This document shows positions 41,101-48,091 of a stretch of 51,537 nucleotides of DNA, one piece after another. The stretch's first letter is position 1. Each line of letters opens with the position of its first letter. The notes below the pieces were generated by a model. The model worked only from the letters and a program-made list of their open reading frames with translations, searched no databases and had not been told where the DNA came from. The stretch is from a virus, in the IMG/VR virus record IMGVR_UViG_3300046460_000424, positions 1 through 51,537 of that record; one strand, written 5' to 3'. The translations under genes and the position numbers were made by a program.

Positions 41101-41986
41101 AGGAACAGGCGGCACCGGGACCTATACGGTGAGCGTGTCGCAGACGACCTCAAGCACGACGGTAACCAGCGCGCTCCCCTATTACGGGCGCATTACGGAT
41201 ATCGGTACGGCCGGCGGTTCGGGAACGGCCACGATCTCCCCGGCACCGCTCGCAAACTTCACCTCCAAGTCGTTTGCGCGCACCCATTTTGGGCGCAAGC
41301 TGTTCGATGCGACCTATCTGGCGTCCTATGGCGGTTCGCCCACCATCGCCGCGGATGGATCGCAGATCCGCGTGACGGACGGCACGATGTTCCCGTTGGG
41401 CATGCCGCTGCGGCTGACGCTCAACGGCAAGACGGTGCTGCGGACGGTCTCTGCGGTGTCGGGCAATGTCCTTACGCTCAACCGAGCCTTCGAATGGAAG
41501 ACGCCGAGCGACGCGCGGACCTTCAACTCGGTGGACGGCACGACAGTCACGAACAAGGCGCCGCTCCCGACCGTCACCCTGTCGCTGGGCACGCCCTACA
41601 CCTATCGCGCAACCTTCCCGAAATGGACCGTCTCCAAGTTCGAAGGCGTGGCGAATGCCAACCCGACCGAGACGAACATCTACAATCAGGTGGGCGGCGT
41701 CTTCACGGGCGGCGCGGCGCAGGTGCTGGCGGGCTATACCACAGGGGCGGTCGCTTCCGCGCAGAACGTCGGCAACCCGGCGACGGCGGACTTCAGCGCC
41801 GGCACGTTCGACCTGGGGCTGACGGCCGGCGTCAGTGACACGGTGACGATGGATGCGCAGTTCACGATCGCGGAGCATCGCATGGAAACGGCGCTCGTCT
41901 CCGATCCTCAGGCGACCGGCGCGATGCTGATGGCCCTCGACCACGAGTTCACGCGCCGCGGCGCTGGCTACAAGAGCAGGACCTGA
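38144..41986 (+). CDS. Tail fibre / tailspike protein
   Basis: A 1280-residue protein. Residues 10-110 ([42 protein letters not shown] ... WTRALDFDG) match the repeated N-terminal domain of many phage fibres. Residues 175-285 form a long Ala/Ser-rich helix-like coil. From about 345 ([15 protein letters not shown]) the sequence looks like a right-handed beta-helix, as in tailspikes that bind or cut polysaccharide, with a Gly/Thr-rich C-terminal part (about 910-1280). It should set host range. GGGAG stands before the chosen ATG; an earlier start would lie in the terminator. Confidence 0.88.
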   Translation: MPATYTSRLEGLQTSVAVKAPCRVATTANIALTGLQVIDGVQLVAYDRVLVKDQTAPIDNGIWVAGAGTWTRALDFDGSRDCVPGTVLYVLEGSAARQAFMADGVSSNSIAIGVEAITFSENVFASFYRTSLAFSTYAALAALDGELEGKSAVVFSDAGAHTDPVVGGTVQNEGVYRWSVSPAGWEWLANLESADAAASASAALASKNAAEAARDIAIAQAEIATTKAGEASASADAAATSATSASGSASAAAGSESNASASAAAGAISAASAAGSAATALAASNSSGDVKFFTSKAAYNAALAAQPNLQTSEVYPDESRDGRVVRYQKISGVATFVRYMPMQADVYVDQVRGNNASDGRTASTAVKDLSAALLLVSSATENVWLARGSTWFEKNTLFGSCPNAHIRAYGNGRKPRITPRFAFVGTWTQPDAGTYPNYWELQAPAFAATIVNSASLIWQPALYWERTGVRLEDSGIPRYFSGGSIAANRAYCQAHFGTFTCYQSATSNWNPQAIGTWGTLYTYGLTMPDGSNPNSIAAGQFFSTVDQSYAATVGFSQRLSDIRFECTGSKDMISTYVGNGTTTAGLAWKVETVTNCECVEAAIHGGVWGGVNFVGHRATAAYHGGPVAYAGGGIHEFRANSQDGMSAGFEILGSYVRGFGIGIYTHGSGANPDGTLEQHESVTVTNTELVSCSAAVGLGLIRRSVVFRALSAWDCNSFTDVGAPTLIAEDCRIRLRAGTFSDHRQLFTHNNDGASVYMINSFIDAPSTGTAIGYTHVAVGSGAPSSQAQVLNIYLQDSTIRGVFQFSNTTRSAFNIRSTRGIFGVYFDQNNSPWAYGTAWTADSSSVIECNKYTVADLRTAHSTNIDTAVLTGISAVSVSRTLAEADLTIGTQAQVSSRLVTYAGTHTGTPGDPTSTATVTFNNNDRTYGHGIYISDGNGDVAVVTASIAANVLTVTAVTSGTLAVGHSLRGTGVGFGTIITALGTGTGGTGTYTVSVSQTTSSTTVTSALPYYGRITDIGTAGGSGTATISPAPLANFTSKSFARTHFGRKLFDATYLASYGGSPTIAADGSQIRVTDGTMFPLGMPLRLTLNGKTVLRTVSAVSGNVLTLNRAFEWKTPSDARTFNSVDGTTVTNKAPLPTVTLSLGTPYTYRATFPKWTVSKFEGVANANPTETNIYNQVGGVFTGGAAQVLAGYTTGAVASAQNVGNPATADFSAGTFDLGLTAGVSDTVTMDAQFTIAEHRMETALVSDPQATGAMLMALDHEFTRRGAGYKSRT

Positions 41987-41988
41987 TC

Positions 41989-42312
41989 ATGGCCAAGGCA
42001 AACAGCATCCCGCCGGCGTTCGAGCATATCGGCGCGTCTGTCATGTTTCACGATGGCGGCGAATGGGTCGAGGCGACGATCTATTTCGCGATCGACGACG
42101 AGGACATGCACGCCTCGCTGACGGTCAGGCGGCCGAACGTCGAAGCCGAATATGTCGAGGACGTGCCGCATTCGTCGGCGACCAAGGGCAAGCGGTTCTG
42201 GATGTGGCCCCTGGAGGCTGACACGCTGCGGTCCGCACTGGACGCGGTTACTCCTCGCCCGGCGGCTCGCGGCGCTTCTGCTGCGAAATCTCCCACCGGG
42301 CAACGCGCATGA
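41989..42312 (+). CDS. Hypothetical protein, 107 aa
   Basis: Unrecognised protein right after the tail-fibre stop. Residues 10-80 look like a small beta-rich domain (IGASVMFHDGGEWVEATIYFAIDDEDMHASLTVRR), then an Ala/Pro-rich end. It could be a fibre chaperone or an accessory subunit, by position only. Confidence 0.72.
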   Translation: MAKANSIPPAFEHIGASVMFHDGGEWVEATIYFAIDDEDMHASLTVRRPNVEAEYVEDVPHSSATKGKRFWMWPLEADTLRSALDAVTPRPAARGASAAKSPTGQRA

Positions 42313-42373
42313 AGATCGGCAACAGGATCGTAACGCCGGTTGCGACGATCGCGGCTTGTATCAGGGAGGTCAT
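42248..42373 (-). CDS. Small antisense membrane peptide, 41 aa (candidate)
   Basis: A minus-strand frame with one good transmembrane segment at residues 3-23 (SLIQAAIVATGVTILLPIF) followed by a basic, then acidic tail (RVARWEISQQKRREPPGEE). Its third-codon-position GC (about 85%) is higher than that of the opposing plus frame (about 74%), which supports coding here. It has no clear ribosome-binding site. It overlaps the end of the gene at 41989 and the small plus frame at 42309. Confidence 0.45.
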   Translation of the reverse strand: MTSLIQAAIVATGVTILLPIFMRVARWEISQQKRREPPGEE

Positions 42374-42440
42374 GGCGCCGCATACCCTGCGCTGGGGCTG
42401 GGGTCTAGCTGCGCTTGCAACGTCGCGGGTCATTTCGTGA
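42309..42440 (+). CDS. Small frame, 43 aa (uncertain)
   Basis: A plus-strand frame coupled by ATGA to the gene before and by TGATG to the gene after. The peptide (MKIGNRIVTPVATIAACIREV, then GWGLAALATSRVIS) is weakly hydrophobic. It competes with the antisense membrane peptide at 42248-42373, and only one of the two is likely to be real. Its junctions support it, its codon use does not. Confidence 0.35.
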   Translation: MKIGNRIVTPVATIAACIREVMAPHTLRWGWGLAALATSRVIS

Positions 42441-42751
42441 TGCCTGAACCACTCGACACAACGGGGATGCTCTTGGGCGAGCTCAAAGGCCAGATGCGCG
42501 AGCTGATCCACAACATGAACAACATGTCGGCCAAGATCGACGGCCTTGGGGAGCGCGTCATAGGGGCGGCTGGCATTCCCGCAAAGGTCAAGGAACTAGA
42601 GGACCGGGTGGCGGTACTCGAGGCGGATAAGAACAAGCGCGACGGCGCGAGCGGAATCATCAACGCGCTCATGAAAAGCCCCGCGCTGGGCTGGCTCGTC
42701 GGCGCGGCCACGACCGCTTGGGCGGTGATAACCGGAAGGCTGCATTTATGA
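42440..42751 (+). CDS. Holin-associated membrane protein, XhlA-like layout
   Basis: A 103-residue protein with a helical N-terminal part (GELKGQMRELIHNMNNMSAKIDGL), a heptad-like coil (KELEDRVAVLEADKNKRD, about 53-70) and a single C-terminal transmembrane segment (ALGWLVGAATTAWAVITG, about 82-99). This layout, coil then one C-terminal membrane helix, is that of haemolysin XhlA-type proteins, which help holins. Directly upstream of the endolysin gene (ATGA). Confidence 0.75.
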   Translation: MPEPLDTTGMLLGELKGQMRELIHNMNNMSAKIDGLGERVIGAAGIPAKVKELEDRVAVLEADKNKRDGASGIINALMKSPALGWLVGAATTAWAVITGRLHL

Positions 42752-43224
42752 CCTACGCACTAGGCCCGGCATCGCGCCGTGAAATGGTGGGCGTCCACCC
42801 GAAGCTGGTTGCTGTTGTCGAGCGCGCGATCGTCATGACGGCGCAGGACTTCACCGTCCACGACGGCCTGCGCACGGAAGCCGAACAGCGCGAGTATGTG
42901 CGGCGCGGCGTGTCGAAGACCATGGCGTCGAAGCACATGAAGCAGGCGGACGGATTCGGCCACGCGGTCGATCTGGTGCCGTTCATCAACGGTCAGCTTC
43001 GGTGGGAATGGAAGCCGATCTACGTCATCGCCGCGGCGGTTCGAAAGGCCGCGATCGAGCAGGGCGTCGCGCTGATCTGGGGCGGGGTCTGGGATCGGCC
43101 GTTCGAACAGCTTCCGGGTACGCCGGCTGAGATAGAGGCCGCGGTGAATTCGTATGTCGCCAGGCGCCGGGGCATGGGGAAGACGGCGTTTATCGACGGG
43201 CCGCATTACGAGTTGGCGTCGTGA
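42748..43224 (+). CDS. Endolysin, M15-type L-alanyl-D-glutamate endopeptidase
   Basis: A 158-residue enzyme expected to cut the peptide stem of peptidoglycan. Motifs of the M15 zinc peptidases: SKHMKQADGFGHAVDLVPF (61-79), with His63 and Asp75 as zinc ligands, and the final GPHYEL (His153). The N-terminus opens VHPKLVAVVERAIVMTAQDF-T-V-H-D-G-L-R-T, typical for phage VanY-like lysins. No signal peptide, so it depends on a holin. ATGA with the gene before, GTGA with the gene after. Confidence 0.92.
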   Translation: MTYALGPASRREMVGVHPKLVAVVERAIVMTAQDFTVHDGLRTEAEQREYVRRGVSKTMASKHMKQADGFGHAVDLVPFINGQLRWEWKPIYVIAAAVRKAAIEQGVALIWGGVWDRPFEQLPGTPAEIEAAVNSYVARRRGMGKTAFIDGPHYELAS

Positions 43225-43484
43225 ACGTCCCGCACCTTCGCATCATCATCGCGTTCTGCGTCGCGGCGATCGTCGGCTACGCGATCTTCAGCGGCTGGGT
43301 CGTGTTCTATTCCGATGACGCCGCTCAGCGCGGCGATGTCATCGGCACATGGAAAAGCTTCGCGGTTGCCGCCTTCGCCTTCTGGCTTGGGTCGAGCAGC
43401 GGCGGGAAGGCTCAGCCTGTGCCCGCGCCAGCGTCCGGCAAGCCAGACGATCCTGTTCACACCATTGAGGAGCCGCAGCCATGA
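43221..43484 (+). CDS. Holin-like protein with two membrane segments
   Basis: An 87-residue protein with two likely transmembrane segments (LRIIIAFCVAAIVGYAIFSGWVVF, about 6-29, and GTWKSFAVAAFAFWLGSSSGG, about 42-62), a short polar hinge and a Pro-rich cytoplasmic tail. Size, two-helix layout and position directly after the lysin fit a class II holin or a related DUF-type membrane protein. Confidence 0.78.
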   Translation: MNVPHLRIIIAFCVAAIVGYAIFSGWVVFYSDDAAQRGDVIGTWKSFAVAAFAFWLGSSSGGKAQPVPAPASGKPDDPVHTIEEPQP

Positions 43485-43837
43485 AAGCCATAATCCTAGC
43501 CCCGCTCCTGCTGCTCGCGTCATGCGCGGGCCTCGGGTCACTTCTCACCCCGCCCGCATCCCCAGCCGCTGTCGCGAACACGACCACGCTTGATGAGCAA
43601 GCCGCACTCGGCGTCGAACTCGCATACAAGGCGGCGCGAACCGCGGTGGAAGTCGGCGTTGACGCCGGCCTGATCAAGGGCACCCGCGCCACCCAGTTCG
43701 CTGAGCTCGACAACAAGGCGTTCAACGCCGTTGTGATCGTGCGCCGGGCCTATCGGGCGGGCAATGCCACGGACTACGCCACAGGGCTCTCTCAGGCCCG
43801 TCTGGCGGTCGCCGATCTCCTTTCCCTCGTGTCGTAG
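43481..43837 (+). CDS. Small lipoprotein, o-spanin-like
   Basis: A 118-residue protein with a signal peptide and lipobox LLAS-Cys15 (MKAIILAPLLLLASC), so it should be lipidated and held in the outer membrane. The mature part is helical (DEQAALGVELAYKAARTAVEVGVDAGLIKGTRATQFAELDNKAFNAVVIVRRAYRAG). Its place after holin and lysin fits an o-spanin role, though no partner inner-membrane i-spanin is seen. Coupled by ATGA. Confidence 0.72.
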   Translation: MKAIILAPLLLLASCAGLGSLLTPPASPAAVANTTTLDEQAALGVELAYKAARTAVEVGVDAGLIKGTRATQFAELDNKAFNAVVIVRRAYRAGNATDYATGLSQARLAVADLLSLVS

Positions 43838-43846
43838 GACCTGGCC

Positions 43847-44059
43847 ATGTTCAACCTCTCAACGATCCTTGGCGCCCTCCCTGTCGTGGGGCCGATCATC
43901 GCGGCCGCGCCCGAGTTCAAGAAGCTGTTCGATGAAGCGGTGGCGACGCTGCATCCTCGCGATCAGGAGACGGCCAAGGCGGCGCTGGCGGATCTGATGG
44001 CCGACAACGATGCCGGGCATGCTCGGCTGCAGGAAAAACTGGCAGCGGCGGCCAGGTGA
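43847..44059 (+). CDS. Small phage protein, 70 aa
   Basis: A 70-residue protein (LSTILGALPVVGPIIAAAPEFKKLFDEAV then DQETAKAALADLMADNDAGHARLQEKLAAAAR). The first 25 residues are hydrophobic with Pro/Gly kinks; the rest is a charged helix. Similar proteins are found at the end of lysis modules of sphingomonad and other phages. Function unknown. AGGACC precedes the ATG. Confidence 0.7.
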   Translation: MFNLSTILGALPVVGPIIAAAPEFKKLFDEAVATLHPRDQETAKAALADLMADNDAGHARLQEKLAAAAR

Positions 44060-44127
44060 TGAGCACTGATAATGTGATGACCAGCGACGGCGGAAGCAGC
44101 TTCTAAATATCCGGACTTGGGCGCGGG

Positions 44128-44157
44128 CTCGACACGAACCGCGGTCCCGAATAATAT
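44128..44157 (+). promoter_or_regulatory. Promoter candidate for the small gene at 44183
   Basis: CTCGAC (44128-44133) and TAATAT (44152-44157) are 18 bases apart, with an AT-rich -10 in a GC-rich context. The start would lie near 44164, 19 bases before the ATG at 44183. This suggests independent transcription in the lysogen. Confidence 0.55.
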
Positions 44158-44182
44158 AGCCGCTCGCAACAAGGGTGTGAGC

Positions 44183-44359
44183 ATGATCGCCAAGGCAGTC
44201 GAGTATAACGTGAGCGGTACGGACGCGGCCGGCTACGCCGTCGAGCGGGCAGAGTGGAAGCTCACCGACGCCGGCATGAGCCGCAAATCCTCGCCCGTCA
44301 GCAAGCACGCGTCACTGGACGAGGCCAACGCCGCTCGGGGCAAGCTCGTCGCTGCGTGA
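44183..44359 (+). CDS. Small protein with own promoter, 58 aa
   Basis: Unrecognised protein (MIAKAVEYNVSGTDAAGYAVERAEWKLTDAG), probably a small beta-sheet followed by a helix (DEANAARGKL). I chose the second possible start (ATG 44183); a GTG two codons earlier is possible. Behind a promoter-like sequence, after the end of the lysis operon, it is likely a moron. Its last 48 bases overlap the end of the opposite-strand acyltransferase gene. Confidence 0.65.
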   Translation: MIAKAVEYNVSGTDAAGYAVERAEWKLTDAGMSRKSSPVSKHASLDEANAARGKLVAA

Positions 44360-45433
44360 CAGCCTGCGCTTGATCGCCCGGCGCACGCTGTTGGTGTGTC
44401 GCTCGAACGCCCAGTAGAAGGCATAGGCGACAATCAGGGCAACGCCGGCCTCGGTGAAATACGCGGTCACGCTCTCCGCATTGACGCCCTGCCCCGTGCG
44501 AAAGCCAAGATAGGAAAGCAGGCTCAGCGTCGGCCAGTGCGTCAGGTACAGGCTGTAGGAGAATGCGGCGAGGGCCGTGCCTGTCGTATTGATGCGGCTG
44601 GCCAAAGCGCCGCGCGGTCTCAGCAATACGAGCTGCTGAATCACCAGCGCCATGCCGGCCGATGCGATGATCTGGCCTGACCGCCAGCCACCAGGGCCGA
44701 CCGTGACCGCGCGCACGCTGGCGAAAACCTCGTTGCTCAGGAACAGCCCGGCGGCGGTCAGGACGATTCCAGCCGCCAGCAAGCGGTTCGATCGCGCAGT
44801 GTAGCGAGCCGCCAGAGCTCCAATCACCCAGCAGAACAACAGTCCCGCGTCCAGCACGCTGAACACGATCAGGCAGGCGATGATCGCCGCACTAGGCCAC
44901 GGCCGAAACGCCTTGTTCGCCATGACGATCGCCAGCGCGCCGCCAAGGACATAGAACCACGCTTCGTAATTCAGGCTCCAGACGACATTGTTATAGGGCG
45001 GCACCTCGACGGCTAGGCCCTGCAGGAAGGCCACGTTGCCGGCGAACAGGAGCGGATCGAAGGTCCCGAAGCGCAGATATTCAACCGCGGCGCCGTAAGC
45101 GAGGGCCGGCACCAGCGGGAGCATGAGCCGCGTCGCCCGGTCGATCGAATAATCCAGCGGCCGGAATGTGCCCGCTGCGGCGCGCTCGATTAGATTCCCG
45201 CCCACAAGGAAGCCGCTGAGCACAAAGAAGACGAGCACCGCCTCACGCCCGAAGTGCGTCGCACCGAACCACATGTTGACGATGACGGTGCGATCTTCCG
45301 GCGGAAGCTTCGGGTAGAGCGCGAAGACCCAAGGCCGCGTATGGTAGAGCAGCACTTCGAACGCCGCCAGGAACCGGATCCAGTCCAGCCACGGCAGTTC
45401 GCCCTTTACTTCGCGCGGTGCTGCGTCCCCCAT
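44312..45433 (-). CDS. Acyltransferase family 3 (OafA/YrhL-like) integral membrane protein
   Basis: A 373-residue polytopic protein of the acyltransferase-3 family, which O-acetylates surface sugars. Seen: LPWLDWIRFLAAFEVLLYHTRPW (about 13-35, with the catalytic-type His), GREAVLVFFVLSGFLVGG (about 62-79, family hallmark FFVLSGFL), VVWSLNYEAWFYVLGGAL (about 148-165), about ten membrane segments and a basic C-terminus. It is placed beyond the lysis module on the opposite strand and so is a strong candidate for lysogenic conversion of the host surface. I chose ATG 45433; ATG 45505 would add 24 residues. Confidence 0.9.
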   Translation of the reverse strand: MGDAAPREVKGELPWLDWIRFLAAFEVLLYHTRPWVFALYPKLPPEDRTVIVNMWFGATHFGREAVLVFFVLSGFLVGGNLIERAAAGTFRPLDYSIDRATRLMLPLVPALAYGAAVEYLRFGTFDPLLFAGNVAFLQGLAVEVPPYNNVVWSLNYEAWFYVLGGALAIVMANKAFRPWPSAAIIACLIVFSVLDAGLLFCWVIGALAARYTARSNRLLAAGIVLTAAGLFLSNEVFASVRAVTVGPGGWRSGQIIASAGMALVIQQLVLLRPRGALASRINTTGTALAAFSYSLYLTHWPTLSLLSYLGFRTGQGVNAESVTAYFTEAGVALIVAYAFYWAFERHTNSVRRAIKRRLSRSDELAPSGVGLVQ

Positions 45434-45519
45434 CCCCGGCCCATAACGGGGTTGGCGAGCGGCATCAACTGCGACCACACCCCTAGCCGAATCACCCAAC
45501 CCCATGCTCCAAGGCGGGC

Positions 45520-45813
45520 ATGTCCTCCGACAACACCACCATCAACATAGCCCTCGGAATCCTCCACGCCCAACTAGGCCGGTTCGCGGTCCATGATATC
45601 GGCACTCCAGACGTTCGCCTGGCCCTGCGCGTGCTGCACCGGCATATCCCCGAATGCGATGCGCTGGCCGAGTTCTGGCGGCAGGGGACTGCGGACCTGA
45701 AGCATCCGTGGGACAGCGGGCACGACCCCTATCGGCAGATACTGCGGGCGTTGGAGGCTAAGGGATGGGTGGTTGATCGGGCGTGGTCGGATTGGCCTTC
45801 GCCTCGGGATTAG
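45520..45813 (+). CDS. Hypothetical protein divergent from the acyltransferase
   Basis: Unrecognised 97-residue soluble protein (NIALGILHAQLGRFAVHDIGTPDVRLALRVLHRHIPE, then WRQGTADLKHPWDSGHDPYRQILRALEAKGWVVDRAW). Divergent from the acyltransferase gene over a gap of 86 bases that should hold both promoters. On the minus strand TTGATG and TTATGG lie 16 bases apart, with the acyltransferase ATG about 7 bases beyond, so that mRNA may be nearly leaderless. Confidence 0.68.
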   Translation: MSSDNTTINIALGILHAQLGRFAVHDIGTPDVRLALRVLHRHIPECDALAEFWRQGTADLKHPWDSGHDPYRQILRALEAKGWVVDRAWSDWPSPRD

Positions 45814-46166
45814 GGGTTGCCGGTCTTTCCCGGCGGTCATCGGTTTGCCCTTTCGGGCCGTCGAATATCTGCCGTTGCCGGTCCAGAGCCCTGAATTTCA
45901 GTACAGGGAGACATTCTACATGGGGCACCCAACCGAAACCCGCGCCCGGTTAAACTACGCGCGTTTGCATACTTTAGGCGCGTAAGGCAGTCAACCTACT
46001 CGGCCGTCTCGTCTTGGATTGAGGTTGCCGCGACTCGGCGGAAATGGTAGTGTTTTTGGGCATTCGCGAGAACCCCATAATATCTGGATAGTGTGGGCCA
46101 GGGAGACGAGAAGCACCGGATGGCTGTGCTCTGCGGGGAGTCGGGAAACTGGCTCCCCGTGTTGCC
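45814..46166. other. Intergenic region with hairpins, no clear gene
   Basis: 350 bases between convergent units. Near its left edge GCCGG/CCGGC (45819-45834) can end the plus-strand gene. At its right edge CGGGGAG (46134-46140) pairs with CTCCCCG (46153-46159), a likely end for the leftward operon although without a T-run. A 21-codon plus frame (45920-45985) has AGGGAG before it but no other support. I see nothing else. Confidence 0.5.
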
Positions 46167-46265
46167 TCACCACCTCCACCCCGACCCGCTCACCCCCAGC
46201 CACAGGTTCCACGCCAGCATCGCGGTGACGGCGGTTATGGCGATGAGGAGGGTGGTGCGCTTCAA
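46167..46265 (-). CDS. 32-residue membrane peptide, TTG start
   Basis: Short gene at the end of the leftward accessory operon. The TTG start overlaps the previous stop (TTGA), like the ATGA and GTGA junctions elsewhere. One transmembrane segment (TTLLIAITAVTAMLAWNLWLGV, residues 4-25) after a basic start (MKR) and before a Gly/Trp-rich end. It is likely a small membrane protein; function unknown. Confidence 0.5.
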   Translation of the reverse strand: MKRTTLLIAITAVTAMLAWNLWLGVSGSGWRW

Positions 46266-46423
46266 CGGGGAAACGGGTACGGTTCAACGGTGGCCTCTAC
46301 CCATATGCCGCGAGTTTTTGCCCACGCTCTGGCGTGCAGTCGCGCGACCCACTTCCATCGGTGCGTCGCCCGCAGGAACGTCTCGCGCTCTGGCATTGTC
46401 GTAATTCGCACCGCCCAACGCAT
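46262..46423 (-). CDS. Small basic Trp-rich protein, 53 aa
   Basis: Short gene with GAGGAGA eight bases before its ATG and a TTGA junction at its end. The peptide (MRWAVRITTMPERETFLRAT, then HRWKWVARLHARAWAKTRGIWVEATVEPYPFPR) is basic and rich in Trp, with alternation that suggests a small beta sheet and a helix. I recall similar small genes in sphingomonad phages. Function unknown. Confidence 0.6.
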   Translation of the reverse strand: MRWAVRITTMPERETFLRATHRWKWVARLHARAWAKTRGIWVEATVEPYPFPR

Positions 46424-46453
46424 CCGCGCATCTCCTCATATCGACAGGGCTTG

Positions 46454-46648
46454 TTAGGCGGGTCGTTTGGCCCGCGCTTCGAGTTCCTCAATCAGCGCAG
46501 CCGGGGAGGGGCCATAGCTTACCCATTCCCGTCCGAGTGCGGCGCAAAGCTGTTGCTCTATGCCTTGGGCGCATTCTTCCACGCCGGCGCGATAGGCTAA
46601 TTTTTCAGCCTTAGTTTTCAAAGCTGGGTAGCTGTTTCCCATCCCCAA
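46454..46648 (-). CDS. Hypothetical protein, 64 aa
   Basis: Unrecognised helical protein (LKTKAEKLAYRAGVEECAQGIEQQLCAALG, then SPAALIEELEARAKRPA). It is separated by 41 bases from the gene before and by 30 bases from the gene after. Part of the leftward accessory operon. Confidence 0.7.
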   Translation of the reverse strand: MGMGNSYPALKTKAEKLAYRAGVEECAQGIEQQLCAALGREWVSYGPSPAALIEELEARAKRPA

Positions 46649-46689
46649 TCTCCTACACGAAACACCCGCCCCGGGCTAGCGGGAGGGGG

Positions 46690-47109
46690 TTAGCGGTGCC
46701 CATGCTCGCCGTATTTCGCGCGCCGGGTTGCCCATGCCTGCTTGCGGACTTCGCTTATCGGGCGAGCGCTTTTCACGACCGGCACCTCGAACACATAATG
46801 CCCGCCACGGCGCCAGGTCAGCATCAATCGCTCCAGATCGACGCGTCGGTTGATCAGCGCGATGATGCTTTCCGCGCCAGACCATCCGCCCGTGCTGAAA
46901 TGGATCCGATGCACCGGCCTGTCCATAAGGCTCTTTCCGCGCGTGATGTGGCAGGAGCAGCACATATGCTCGCAGGCCCTCGGTAGCTCACGCAACAGCC
47001 ATTCGCCGGCTAGCGAGAACGATAAGGGCGGATCGGTGCTGGTCCAATCCGCGAAATCCTCATCGATCGGATAGGCCCCGTCATACTCGATCCCCGGCCA
47101 CGCGCTCAC
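46690..47109 (-). CDS. Hypothetical protein with CCSCH motif, 139 aa
   Basis: Unrecognised protein. The segment ACEHMCCSCHITRG (about 45-58) carries four Cys and two His residues in 13 positions, a likely metal site. Later RRVDLERLMLTWRRGGHYVFEVPVV and a basic end (RKQAWATRRAKYG). An enzyme or nucleic-acid-binding role is possible. ATGA junction with the gene upstream. Confidence 0.72.
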   Translation of the reverse strand: MSAWPGIEYDGAYPIDEDFADWTSTDPPLSFSLAGEWLLRELPRACEHMCCSCHITRGKSLMDRPVHRIHFSTGGWSGAESIIALINRRVDLERLMLTWRRGGHYVFEVPVVKSARPISEVRKQAWATRRAKYGEHGHR

Positions 47110-47621
47110 GACCCATCTCCGCCGGCCAGGGTGGCGCGGGCGAGGCGAAGGTCCTTGGCTCGCACTGAGTTGTAAGTCCGCTGCCCCTGCTCGTCGCGCG
47201 TATACCAGTCGAACGACGGACGCAGCGCGCAGCCATCGTCGGGGAAGCCGGGATCTTGGGCATCGATCGCCTCTGACGCGCTCGCAAACGGCTTCAGAGC
47301 AACCTCCAGAGCCTCGATACGGTCCAGCAGGGCGGGAACGTGGGTAGCCAGCACGATCGCGGACGGCGGCTCTTTCGCGAACCGCCAGCGCAGCACGTCG
47401 TTCGCCGGGTCTGGGTCATCCACGTACCCCTGAAGCTCCTCGGGCTCGACCCATGGCCAGCGCACAAAAGCGCTCGTCATCGCCAACTTCTTGCCATCGC
47501 GCGTCTCGATCTGGACGAAGCTCTTGGGCGGATGCGGACGACCCTTTCCTTCGTGATCCTGCCACGGTTGCTCTTCGCCGGGCGCCAACATCTCGCGCAG
47601 CTTCCGCAGTTCTTCACTCAT
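47106..47621 (-). CDS. Hypothetical protein, 171 aa
   Basis: Unrecognised protein with a polar, Glu/Pro/Lys-rich first third and a helical middle (IVLATHVPALLDRIEALEVALKPFASASEAI). The last part (SFDWYTRDEQGQRTYNSVRAKDLRLARATL) appears beta-rich. ATG 47621 was chosen because it lies 8 bases inside the previous gene; longer readings have an improbable Ser/Pro-rich sequence. It begins with MSEELR, like the gene at 47855, through an 18-bp repeat. Confidence 0.72.
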   Translation of the reverse strand: MSEELRKLREMLAPGEEQPWQDHEGKGRPHPPKSFVQIETRDGKKLAMTSAFVRWPWVEPEELQGYVDDPDPANDVLRWRFAKEPPSAIVLATHVPALLDRIEALEVALKPFASASEAIDAQDPGFPDDGCALRPSFDWYTRDEQGQRTYNSVRAKDLRLARATLAGGDGS

Positions 47622-47865
47622 CGGGTTGGTCCTTGGCGGGGAGGGAGGCGAGAAGCGCGGCCCCGAGGTCTGTGAGTTCGATCGGCGTCCAATTTGAAGT
47701 TGTCGATCCTGGGTAAGTAACGAGGCCCTCGATATAGTGCCGCGACCATTCGTCACGGTCCCCGACAAACGCGAAGCCGTCGTGATGCCCGCGCTGCCCA
47801 ACTCGGCCGCGCTCAACGTCAGACAGGAACGATCGATCGGCCGCGGTGACCGCACTATTCCCCAT
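47614..47865 (-). CDS. Hypothetical protein, 83 aa
   Basis: Unrecognised protein. The pattern FVGDRDEWSRHYIEGLVTYPGSTTSNWTPIELTDLGAALLASL is compact, with LTDLGAALLASL typical of the end of a small winged-helix domain, similar to the gene at 3352-3627. A DNA-binding role is possible. It overlaps both neighbours. Confidence 0.68.
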   Translation of the reverse strand: MGNSAVTAADRSFLSDVERGRVGQRGHHDGFAFVGDRDEWSRHYIEGLVTYPGSTTSNWTPIELTDLGAALLASLPAKDQPDE

Positions 47866-48064
47866 CGTCGTTTCCTTTGCTGGGAGGGGTGAGGCGGTCG
47901 CAAGTTCGCAGCAGCGCTCGCCACCAGAAGCGACCGGGCAGCCCGGCGTTCAGATCGCCGAAAGATGTCCCATCGATCTCGCCGACGCCCATCAGGAAGT
48001 CGTACAATTCGCGAGGGATCACGACCTCATCAGGACGGGCCAGCACACGCAGTTCTTCACTCAT
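47855..48064 (-). CDS. Hypothetical protein, 69 aa
   Basis: Unrecognised soluble protein (LARPDEVVIPRELYDFLMGVGEIDG then FWWRALLRTCDRL). GGAAGG stands 8 bases before the ATG. The first 18 bases of its coding strand, around the start, are repeated exactly at the start of the gene at 47106-47621. Confidence 0.68.
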   Translation of the reverse strand: MSEELRVLARPDEVVIPRELYDFLMGVGEIDGTSFGDLNAGLPGRFWWRALLRTCDRLTPPSKGNDDGE

Positions 48065-48091
48065 CCCGCTATTCCTTCCCGGGTTGCTGGG

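Noticed and set aside
38144-41986. Possible diversity-generating retroelement target, as in BPP-1
   Set aside because: No reverse transcriptase gene and no template/variable repeat pair around the tail fibre; the Ala/Ser-rich coil is not a nucleotide tandem repeat.
45920-45985. 21-codon frame with AGGGAG upstream
   Set aside because: Too short, no coupling and no recognisable sequence; kept only as a note in the intergenic entry.
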